Positions 50,992 through 58,587 of a DNA stretch of 64,000 nucleotides are shown here, piece by piece. The stretch lies in contig NZ_JNFD01000021.1 in assembly GCF_000756375.1 (NCBI RefSeq), forward strand, positions 1-64,000. Reading direction: 5' to 3'. Position numbers and translations under genes: made by a program. The stretch is from Sphingopyxis sp. LC81. GTDB taxonomy: Bacteria > Pseudomonadota > Alphaproteobacteria > Sphingomonadales > Sphingomonadaceae. The first letter of the stretch is position 1, and each line of letters opens with the position of its first letter. The notes under the pieces are model-generated. The model made no database searches. It saw only the letters and a program-made list of their open reading frames with translations, and had not been told where the DNA came from.

Positions 50992-51965
50992 GCGCCGACG
51001 CTTTTTCTCCGTCGGATGCCGATACCGAGGCGGCGGTATGGCTGGCGCGGCTCCATGCCGACACGCGCGACCCCGCCGACGATCTGGCGTTTCGGCGCTG
51101 GATCGAGGCAAGCTCCGCCAATGCGGAGGCATTCCGGCACGCCACCGCGATCTGGGATGCGGTGGGCGGGGTGTCGCCCGCGCGCTTTCGGACCGGCGAT
51201 GCGCAGGATCGCCGGCTCAGCCGCCGCGCCGTGCTTGCCGGAGGGGGAGCGCTGGCGTTTGCGGGAATAGGGCTGGGGGGCTGGCAGCAGGCGCAGGCGG
51301 GGGTTTACCAGACCGATCTGGGCGAACAGAAGCATGTCGCGCTCGAGGACGGGTCGCTCGTTTTCCTCGACACCGATACGAAGCTGAAGCTGAATTTCAA
51401 CAGCAAGCGGCGCGAGGTGACGCTCCACCGCGGCCGCGCCAATTTCCGCGTCGCGCACGATCCGGTGCGCCCCTTCATCGTCGATGCGGGCGGCCAGCGC
51501 GTGATCGCGCCGCGCGCCGTGTTCGACGTGCGCCGCGATGCGGAGCGGGTGTCGGTGGTCCTGATCGACGGTTCGGCGGCGGTCCAGAACGGCAGCGGCA
51601 GCATGACCCGGGCGGGTGGGCAGTTGCGCGCGGGCGAGAGGCTGGTGATCGGTCCTAGCCAGCCGGGGCAGATCGACATGCCCGACATGGCGCAGCAACT
51701 CGCGTGGCAGAACGGCCAGATGGTTGCCGACAATCAGAGCCTTGGCGCGATGGCCGCCGAGATGAACCGCTATTCGCGCGCCAAGCTGGTCATCGCCGAT
51801 CCGCGCGCGGCGAGCCTGCGGGTCAGCGGCGTGTACCGGGTTGGCGATAATGCGGCCTTTGCACGCTCGGTGAGCCAGCTCCTGCCCGTCGGCGTGCGCG
51901 CCAATGACGGCGATCTGGAAATTTTTTCGCTGCCCGCACAATCGGTTGCGCCCAATTCAATTTGA
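50988..51965 (+). CDS. FecR-family anti-sigma regulator
   Basis: A 325-residue FecR protein. An N-terminal cytoplasmic DUF4880-like part (AVWLARLHADTRDPADDLAFRRWIEAS) binds sigma; a single membrane segment (VLAGGGALAFAGIGLGGW, preceded by SRR) follows; then the periplasmic FecR domain (GEQKHVALEDGSLVFLDTDTKLKL..., GRANFRVAHDPVRPFIVDAGG) and a C-terminal STN-like part (MNRYSRAKLVIADPRAASLRVSGVY). It relays the receptor signal to the sigma factor. Coupled by ATGA to the sigma gene. Confidence 0.93.
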   Translation: MSADAFSPSDADTEAAVWLARLHADTRDPADDLAFRRWIEASSANAEAFRHATAIWDAVGGVSPARFRTGDAQDRRLSRRAVLAGGGALAFAGIGLGGWQQAQAGVYQTDLGEQKHVALEDGSLVFLDTDTKLKLNFNSKRREVTLHRGRANFRVAHDPVRPFIVDAGGQRVIAPRAVFDVRRDAERVSVVLIDGSAAVQNGSGSMTRAGGQLRAGERLVIGPSQPGQIDMPDMAQQLAWQNGQMVADNQSLGAMAAEMNRYSRAKLVIADPRAASLRVSGVYRVGDNAAFARSVSQLLPVGVRANDGDLEIFSLPAQSVAPNSI

Positions 51966-52015
51966 TGGGTGAGGTAAATCGGCGGCTCGTTCGTCCCCCT
52001 TTCAAGAGGATCGGC

Positions 52016-54568
52016 ATGACGCCGTTCCCATATTGGGGGGAATCGATGGCACGGACGGTAGCACGCAGTCTTCAGGTGGCGCTGGCAACGGGGGCGGCGA
52101 TCGTCGCGCTCACGGCGGCGCCCGCAACCGCGCAGGCGCGCGCCAATATCCGGGTTCCCAGCCAGCCGCTCGAACAGTCGTTGAAGCAGGTCGCGGCGCA
52201 GTCGCGCACCAATATCCTGTTCACCCCCGATGCGGTCGCGGGCCTGCGCGGCCGTTCGGTCGACGGCGTGATGACCGCGGAGGGCGCGGTGCGCAAATTG
52301 GTCGCGGGCACCGCGCTCGAAGTCGTTTCGGATGGCAATGGCGGCTTGATCGTGCGTCGTCGCGGCGCCGCGAAGCGGACGCCGGCGATGACGGGCAGCA
52401 GCCGTTTTGTACCCGCGTCGGCGGTCCCCGCCGCGAGCGCCGAGGCCGAACCGAGCGACGGCGACGTCATCATCGTCACCGCGAACAAGCGCGAGGAGGA
52501 TGTGCGCAAGGTCGCGGGTTCGGTGACCGCGGTGACGGGCAAGCAGCTCGATGAACAGGGCGCGCAAAGCTATGCCGATTACCTGACCAAGCTGCCCGGC
52601 GTTCAGTTCAACGCGGCCATTCCCGGCTATTCCTCGATCTCGATCCGCGGCGTTTCGTCGACGACGTCGATCGACGTCGGGCAGGGCACGACGGGCATCT
52701 ATATCAACGAAGTGCCGCTGACCGAGCCCTTCAACAGCGCGGGCATCCCCGATGTCGACACGTTCGACGTCGATCGGGTCGAGGTGCTGCGCGGGCCGCA
52801 GGGGACCTTGTTCGGATCGGCGACGCTGGGCGGCGCGATCAACTATGTCGCGGCACGCGCGCGGCTCGACCGGGTCGAGGGGCGCGTCGAAGCCGGCGCG
52901 TCGATCACCGACAGCTCGGATGATCTGAGCTGGTCGGGCAAGGCGATGATCAACCTGCCGATCGTGACCGACAAGCTGGCGGTCCGCGCGGTCGGCACCT
53001 TTCGGCGCAGCGCGGGCTATCTCGACAATATCGGCGTTTCGAAGAAGGATTCGAACGCGATGGACAGCTATGGCGGTCGTGTTTCGGTCGAGTGGCAGCC
53101 CGTCGAAGGCGTCGATATTTCGGCGCTCAGCCTCTACTTCAAGGGCAAATATGACGACGCTTTTGTCGCGCTTCCCGGGCTGGGCGATCTGAAGCGCAAC
53201 ACGGTGATGCTCGAACCCTTCCGCTCGACCGCCGAAGTGCACAGCCTGCGCGGCGATTTCGACCTGGGTTTTGCGACGCTGACCGTGAACGGCGCCCATA
53301 TGGTCAAGAAGACCCGGAACGTCACCGACTTCACGCTCAACTTCCGCGGACTGTTCGGCAATATTCCGACCCAGATCCCGCTCATTGCCGAACGGCGTGC
53401 CAATGGCGACCTGATCGAGGCGCGGCTGACGTCCGAAAGTGGCGGCGATTTCGAATGGCTGGTCGGCGCGAGCCTCAATAATATCAAGATCGCCCTGCCG
53501 AGCTATTCGGAGTTTGACGGCGCCGCGGCGCTGGTCGAAACGCTCTACGCCGGTCGTTTCGGGGCGGGCGTCGGGGCTTTGGCGGCACCGGGCGGTCGCT
53601 TCACCGACTATAATCTGCGCGTCAACGGCACCGAAAAGGCGCTGTTCGGCGAAGCGACCTGGCGCTTTGCCCCCGCGTTGAAGCTGGCCGCGGGCGGGCG
53701 CTATTTCGACACCAAGGTCAAAAACCAATCGCGCCAGACGGGCCTGCTCAACCTGCTCTCGACGGGTGGGCAGCTTGTCAGTGCACCCGCGCCGGTGACG
53801 CAGCAGGCGGACGGCTTCAACCCCAAGGTGTCGCTGACGTTCGAGCCGAATGACGATCTGCTCGTCTATGGCCTCGTCTCAAAGGGTTTCCGTTTTGGCG
53901 GCCCCAATGCGATCCCGACCAATCCGCTTTTCCCGTCGCCCGCCGATTTCGGTTCGGACAAGCTGGCCAATTACGAGCTCGGCCTGCGCGCATCGTCGCC
54001 CGACAAGAATTTCCTGCTCGACGCGACCGTCTATTATATCGACTGGAAGGACATCCAGCTGCTCATCGTGCGCGGCGACAACCTCGCCTATGCCGACAAT
54101 GTCGGGCGGGCGCGCAACATCGGTGCCGACGTCGCGCTGACGTGGCGGCCGAGCCGCGCGATCACGCTCAACTCGACATTGGGTTATCTCGACGCCGAGC
54201 TGCGCGACAATGTGCGGGCAGGGGGCGTGAACGTCCCGGCGGGTGCGCGGTTGCCCGGCGCGTCGCGCTGGCGCGTTTCGAACAGCGTGACGTGGCGCGG
54301 CGCGAGCGATCTCGAGCCGCTGGCGATCCTGTCGCATCGCTATGTTTCCGAGGCGCCGAGCAACCTTGCGGGCACGCTGACGCAGGGCGGCTATAGCATA
54401 TTCGATCTGCGCGGAAGCGTTCGCTACCACGGCGTCCGGGTCGAAGCGTTCGTCGAGAATATCGGGAACAAGCGCGGGGTGACCGTCCAGGAAACCGGAC
54501 GCGCGGGTCTGCGCGAATATTATGTACGTCCGCGCACCGCGGGCGTCCGGCTGACCTACGACTTCTGA
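52016..54568 (+). CDS. TonB-dependent outer-membrane receptor with STN signalling domain
   Basis: An 850-residue receptor. Signal peptide, then an STN domain (about 45-105: IRVPSQPLEQSLKQVAAQSRTNILFTPDAVAGLRG...), a TonB-box-like stretch (DVIIVTANKREEDVRKVAGSVTAVTG), a plug with VLRGPQGTLFGSATLGGAINYV, and a 22-strand barrel ending in the aromatic GVRLTYDF. The STN domain contacts FecR. ATG 52016 (after AAGAGGA) or 52046 (after GGGGGGAA) are both possible. The following FKBP and prolyl oligopeptidase genes suggest a proline-containing peptide ligand; the ligand is unknown. Confidence 0.93.
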   Translation: MTPFPYWGESMARTVARSLQVALATGAAIVALTAAPATAQARANIRVPSQPLEQSLKQVAAQSRTNILFTPDAVAGLRGRSVDGVMTAEGAVRKLVAGTALEVVSDGNGGLIVRRRGAAKRTPAMTGSSRFVPASAVPAASAEAEPSDGDVIIVTANKREEDVRKVAGSVTAVTGKQLDEQGAQSYADYLTKLPGVQFNAAIPGYSSISIRGVSSTTSIDVGQGTTGIYINEVPLTEPFNSAGIPDVDTFDVDRVEVLRGPQGTLFGSATLGGAINYVAARARLDRVEGRVEAGASITDSSDDLSWSGKAMINLPIVTDKLAVRAVGTFRRSAGYLDNIGVSKKDSNAMDSYGGRVSVEWQPVEGVDISALSLYFKGKYDDAFVALPGLGDLKRNTVMLEPFRSTAEVHSLRGDFDLGFATLTVNGAHMVKKTRNVTDFTLNFRGLFGNIPTQIPLIAERRANGDLIEARLTSESGGDFEWLVGASLNNIKIALPSYSEFDGAAALVETLYAGRFGAGVGALAAPGGRFTDYNLRVNGTEKALFGEATWRFAPALKLAAGGRYFDTKVKNQSRQTGLLNLLSTGGQLVSAPAPVTQQADGFNPKVSLTFEPNDDLLVYGLVSKGFRFGGPNAIPTNPLFPSPADFGSDKLANYELGLRASSPDKNFLLDATVYYIDWKDIQLLIVRGDNLAYADNVGRARNIGADVALTWRPSRAITLNSTLGYLDAELRDNVRAGGVNVPAGARLPGASRWRVSNSVTWRGASDLEPLAILSHRYVSEAPSNLAGTLTQGGYSIFDLRGSVRYHGVRVEAFVENIGNKRGVTVQETGRAGLREYYVRPRTAGVRLTYDF

Positions 54569-54586
54569 TTCCGTTTCCGAGCGGGG

Positions 54587-54604
54587 CGGGGGCGCGTGCC
54601 CCCG
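54587..54604 (+). terminator. hairpin between receptor and FKBP genes
   Basis: CGGGGGC-GCGT-GCCCCCG, a 7-bp stem 19 bp after the receptor stop. No T-run, so it may only attenuate or process the transcript. Confidence 0.45.
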
Positions 54605-54628
54605 TCCCTTCACCCAGAAGGATAGTTC

Positions 54629-55120
54629 ATGCCGAAACTAATGCTTGCTCCCGCCCTGATCGCGCTCGCCGCGATCGCGCTTCCCACCGCCGCATCCGCG
54701 AAGACGCCCGATGCCAACGCCGTCTATCTTCAGAAGAACGCCAAAAAGAAGGGCGTCGTCGCGCTGCCCGGACTGCAATATGAAATATTGAAATCGGGTC
54801 CCGCCGATGGCGTCCCGCCCAAGCTTTCGGACGATGTGACCGTCCATTACGAAGGCAAGCTGGTCGACGGCACGATATTCGATTCCTCTTTTGCCAAGGG
54901 CGAGCCGGTGACCTTTCCGCTGCGCCCGCTGATCCCCGGATGGGGCACCGCGCTGCGCCTGATGCGGCCGGGCGACGAGTGGATCATCAGCGTCCCCGCC
55001 GAAATGGCTTATGGCGCCGCGGGTGTCGGTCCGATCCCCGGGGGCAGCGTGCTGATCTTTCGCATCCAGCTGATCAGCCACAAGCCGACACCGAAACCCG
55101 CGCCGTCCCCCGCAAACTGA
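54629..55120 (+). CDS. FKBP-type peptidyl-prolyl isomerase, secreted
   Basis: A 163-residue periplasmic FKBP. Signal peptide (LMLAPALIALAAIALPTAASA), then VTVHYEGKLVDGTIFDSSF, FPLRPLIPGWGTALRLM, VPAEMAYGAAGVGPIPGGSVLIFRIQLI. It is related in plan to the FKBP at 21179 but the linker and active-site loop differ. Between an outer-membrane receptor and a prolyl oligopeptidase it may isomerise X-Pro bonds of the imported peptide or fold the receptor. Confidence 0.92.
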   Translation: MPKLMLAPALIALAAIALPTAASAKTPDANAVYLQKNAKKKGVVALPGLQYEILKSGPADGVPPKLSDDVTVHYEGKLVDGTIFDSSFAKGEPVTFPLRPLIPGWGTALRLMRPGDEWIISVPAEMAYGAAGVGPIPGGSVLIFRIQLISHKPTPKPAPSPAN

Positions 55121-55137
55121 CCGACAAGCGAGAACCC

Positions 55138-57288
55138 ATGAACCGTCTTCGCCCGTATCGCGCCTCGATTGCCGCAATCGCCGCGGCGCTGATCGCCACC
55201 GCTTCGCCCGCGCACGCCGACGAGCTGGAATGGCTCGAAAAGCATGATGACCCCAAAGCATTGGGCTGGGCGCGCGAGAAGACGGCAGAGGCCAAGGCGG
55301 CGTTGATGGCGCTGCCCGGTTATCAGGGCATCCTCACCGAGTTGCAGACGGTGCTCAAGGCGAATGCCCCGATCGCCGACATGGCGTTGATGGGGCCGCG
55401 CGCGGTTCGGCTGTTCCGCGACGCCGCCCATCCCAAGGGGCTGCTCCAGATTGCCGATCGCGGCAAGGACGGCAGCCCCGGCGCGTGGCGCACGGTGCTC
55501 GACGTCGCGGCCTATGGCAAGGCGGCGGGCAAGCCCTATGCGCTCAATTGGGGTTACGGCTCGTCCTGTCTGCCGCCCGCTTATGACCGCTGCCTGCTCG
55601 GCTTTTCGGACGGGGGGTCGGACGAGCTCGCGCTGCGCGAATTCGACATGCAGACGGGTGATTTCGTTGCAGGCGGCTTTTCCACGCCCGCGGCGCGCGC
55701 GCAATTCGCGTGGCTCGACCGGGACAATGTGGTGATCGCGCACACGATCGGCGCCAGCCCCAAGACCGCGGCGGGCTGGGGGGCGGCGGCGCGATTGTGG
55801 AAGCGCGGGGCGGATGTGGCGAGCGCGCCGGTGATCTTCACCGCGCCCGCGACCGATGCGACGCTGCAATTCACGCGGCAGGGGAGCGCGGCGCGCGCGA
55901 TCATGACACGCGTGATCGACTATTCGACCTTCGAGATCCATTCGGTCGACGCGGCGGGGAGGGTGACCAAGCTGCCGCTTCCCGCAAAGCTCAAGCCCTT
56001 CGGGCCGCTGGGCGGGACCGATCGTCATGCGCTGTTCCAGCTTACCGAGCCTGCCACGATCAACGGGCGGAGCTATCCGGGCGAAAGCGTGATGGCGTAT
56101 GATTTCGCGGCCGACGTGAAGGATGCCGATCGCATCCAGCTCGTCTATGCGCCCGCCGAAGGTGAGGTGATCTCCTTCTTCAGCGGCTATGCGTCGAGCA
56201 AGTCGCGCGTGTTCCTGCCCGTCCAGAAATCGCTCAAGACCATAATCAAGGCGGCGTCGTTCGGCGCGAAGGGGTGGAGCGTCACGTCCGTCGTCGCCGG
56301 CGAGGCGGGGATCGACCTGGGTGTCGCGAGCGCCAATGCCGCCGACGAGGATATCATCATCCGCCGCACCGGCTTTCTTGTTCCCACTTCGCTTGAGTTC
56401 CGTCCGGCAAAAGGCGCATCGCGCATCCTTGAACAGGGCCAGCATGCCTTTGACGAGAGCCGCTACACCGTCGAGGTGAAGTCGGCGCGGTCGAAGGATG
56501 GAACCCCCGTCGACTATTATCTTGTGCGCCCCAACGCCCCCGTGCGGGCGGGAGCAGTGCCGACGCTTATCACTGGCTATGGCGCGTTCGGGATCACGCT
56601 GACGCCGTCCTATCTGGGACGCGCGTTCGGCGGGCAGGCGCTCAAGCTCTGGTTCGATCGCGGCGGGGCGCTCGCGCTTCCCGCGATCCGCGGCGGCGGC
56701 GAGCGGGGCCAGGCATGGCACCAGGCCGCAATCCGCGAGAAGCGGCAAGTGTCCTATGACGATTTCATCGCGGTGACCGAGGATCTGGTGAAATCGGGTT
56801 TCACCCAGCCCAAACATATCGGTGTGTTCGGGAGTTCGAATGGCGGCCTGCTCTCGGCGGTCGTCGCGACGCAGCGCCCCGATCTTTATGCCGCCGCGAT
56901 CAGCGACGTACCGCTCGCCGACATGCTGCGCTATCCGAAGATCGCGATGGGCGCGGCGTGGATGGACGAATATGGCGACCCGTCCAAGCCCGACGTGGCC
57001 GAAAAGCTCCGCGCCTATTCGCCCGTCCATAATGTGAAGCCCGGCGTCACCTATCCGCCCTTCCTGGTCACCGTATCGACCACCGACAATCGCGTCGGGC
57101 CCGGGCACGCGCGCAAGCTCGCCGCGCGGCTCATGGAAACCCCCGGACAGACATGGTTGCTGGAAGATGAAGAGGGCGGGCACGGGGTCAGCGATCCGCT
57201 CGCGCGGCCCGACATCATGGCGATGCGGATGACGTTCCTGATCGACTATCTGATGGGCGACGACATTCCATCAGAGCGAGAGAAGTAG
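55138..57288 (+). CDS. prolyl oligopeptidase family serine peptidase (S9A), secreted
   Basis: A 716-residue peptidase with signal peptide (ASIAAIAAALIATASPAHA). The N-terminal propeller (about 25-440) opens with EWLEKHDDPKALGWAREK, the S9A pattern. The hydrolase domain has PTLITGYGAFGITLTP, RGGGERGQAWHQAA, the nucleophile in GSSNGG (S567), D650 in TTDNRVGPGH and H682 in EEGGHGVSDP: a full Ser-Asp-His triad. It cuts short peptides after proline. The ATG at 55138 is 17 bp after the FKBP stop, in the same operon. Lasso-peptide isopeptidases are distant relatives in similar loci, but this one looks like the S9A branch. Confidence 0.92.
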   Translation: MNRLRPYRASIAAIAAALIATASPAHADELEWLEKHDDPKALGWAREKTAEAKAALMALPGYQGILTELQTVLKANAPIADMALMGPRAVRLFRDAAHPKGLLQIADRGKDGSPGAWRTVLDVAAYGKAAGKPYALNWGYGSSCLPPAYDRCLLGFSDGGSDELALREFDMQTGDFVAGGFSTPAARAQFAWLDRDNVVIAHTIGASPKTAAGWGAAARLWKRGADVASAPVIFTAPATDATLQFTRQGSAARAIMTRVIDYSTFEIHSVDAAGRVTKLPLPAKLKPFGPLGGTDRHALFQLTEPATINGRSYPGESVMAYDFAADVKDADRIQLVYAPAEGEVISFFSGYASSKSRVFLPVQKSLKTIIKAASFGAKGWSVTSVVAGEAGIDLGVASANAADEDIIIRRTGFLVPTSLEFRPAKGASRILEQGQHAFDESRYTVEVKSARSKDGTPVDYYLVRPNAPVRAGAVPTLITGYGAFGITLTPSYLGRAFGGQALKLWFDRGGALALPAIRGGGERGQAWHQAAIREKRQVSYDDFIAVTEDLVKSGFTQPKHIGVFGSSNGGLLSAVVATQRPDLYAAAISDVPLADMLRYPKIAMGAAWMDEYGDPSKPDVAEKLRAYSPVHNVKPGVTYPPFLVTVSTTDNRVGPGHARKLAARLMETPGQTWLLEDEEGGHGVSDPLARPDIMAMRMTFLIDYLMGDDIPSEREK

Positions 57289-57387
57289 GCCTATGGCCGC
57301 TTTTCGGCGAAGGGGCCGCCGCCCGCGGCACGCTTCGCGCCGGTCGTGACGGACGAGGTCGAACAGCGGCGCGCCGCCACCTGAATT

Positions 57388-58557
57388 TCAGCTTCGCGCC
57401 GACAGCCATCGGCTCGCCGCGAGCGCCAGAAAGCCGACGACCAGCCCCCAGAAGGCCGATCCGAGCCCGAACAGCGTCAGCCCCGATCCGGTGGCGAGGA
57501 AGGTCAGGATCGCGGGGTCGCGGTCGGATTTTGCCGCCATCATCGCCTCCATCGCGCCGAGCAGCGCGGGGATTAGCGCCACGCCGGTCAGCGCTGCGAT
57601 GACGGTGGACGGCAGCGCGAGAAAGAGGCGCACGAGCAGCGGTGAGAAGATGGCGAGCAGCAGGTAGAAGCCCGCGTAGAGCATCCCGACGGTCCACCGC
57701 TTCGCACGGTCGGGGTGCGCCTCCTCGGCGGTGCAGATCGCCGCGGTGATCGCCGCGAGGTTCAGGCCATGCGCGCCGAAGGGCGCCGCCGCGAGCCAGG
57801 CGAGGGCACTGCCGACGATCAGCGGGCGCGGCGGCGGCGTATAACCCGCGCTGCGCAGCACGACGAGGCCGGGCAGGTTCTGCGATACCAGGGTCACGAG
57901 GAACAGCGGCACGCCGACGCTGAGGATCGCGCGCGCGTCGAAGGCGGGAACCACGGGCAAAAGTGTGCCGAGGGTCGCGCCGGGCGGCAGCGGCCCGATA
58001 TCGCCGCGCAGCAGCGTCAGCGCCATGCCCGCCGCGAGCGCGAGGAGCAGCGCGTAGAGCGGCAGCCGCTGGCGCGCGATAACGAAGACCGCGACGAGCA
58101 AGGCGACAAGCAACGGGTCGGTGGCCCCGAGCCCGAACAGCCTGAGGCAGAAGGGCAGGAGCACCCCCGCGAGCATCGCCGAGGCGATCGACGCGGGGAT
58201 GCGCTCGGCGAGCCGCCCGAGCAGCGGGACGATGCCGAGCAGGATCATCATCAGCGCCGCCGACAGGAAGATGCCGATCGCGACGGGCCACGACAGGCCG
58301 GGCGCTGCGGCGGCGAGCAACGCCGCGCCGGGGGTCGACCAGGCGAGCACGACGGGCATGCGCAGCCGCAACGACAGCGCCGCGCCCGCGACCGCGATGC
58401 CGAGGCATAACGCGGTGACCGCCGACCCCGTCTGGTCGCCCGAGGCACCGAGGTTGCGCATCGCCTGGACGACGAGCGCGATCGTTCCGCCAAAGCCGAC
58501 GAGCGCGGCGATCAGCGCCGAGGACCAGGCCGGGACAGGGGGCAGGCTACGCAGCAT
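57388..58557 (-). CDS. BenE-type benzoate/H+ symporter family transporter
   Basis: A 389-residue membrane protein with 11-12 hydrophobic helices. Family parts: SSALIAALVGFGGTIALVVQAM, LAWSTPGAALLA, RIPASIASAMLAGVLLPFCL, LVTLVSQNLPGLVVLRSAGY and PFGAHGLNLAAITAAICTAEEAHPD. BenE proteins carry benzoate or related compounds. It is alone, so the substrate is not confirmed. Confidence 0.92.
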   Translation of the reverse strand: MLRSLPPVPAWSSALIAALVGFGGTIALVVQAMRNLGASGDQTGSAVTALCLGIAVAGAALSLRLRMPVVLAWSTPGAALLAAAAPGLSWPVAIGIFLSAALMMILLGIVPLLGRLAERIPASIASAMLAGVLLPFCLRLFGLGATDPLLVALLVAVFVIARQRLPLYALLLALAAGMALTLLRGDIGPLPPGATLGTLLPVVPAFDARAILSVGVPLFLVTLVSQNLPGLVVLRSAGYTPPPRPLIVGSALAWLAAAPFGAHGLNLAAITAAICTAEEAHPDRAKRWTVGMLYAGFYLLLAIFSPLLVRLFLALPSTVIAALTGVALIPALLGAMEAMMAAKSDRDPAILTFLATGSGLTLFGLGSAFWGLVVGFLALAASRWLSARS

Positions 58558-58587
58558 CGTTTCGGTTCTCTGGTTAGTCGGGGTGGT

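Noticed and set aside
55009-57183. 724-residue open frame antisense to the prolyl oligopeptidase
   Set aside because: Arg-rich shadow frame with no domain; the plus-strand peptidase has a full catalytic triad.
50506-57288. lasso-peptide biosynthesis cluster
   Set aside because: No precursor peptide, asparagine-synthetase-like C protein or B protease, and the peptidase belongs to the S9A pattern.
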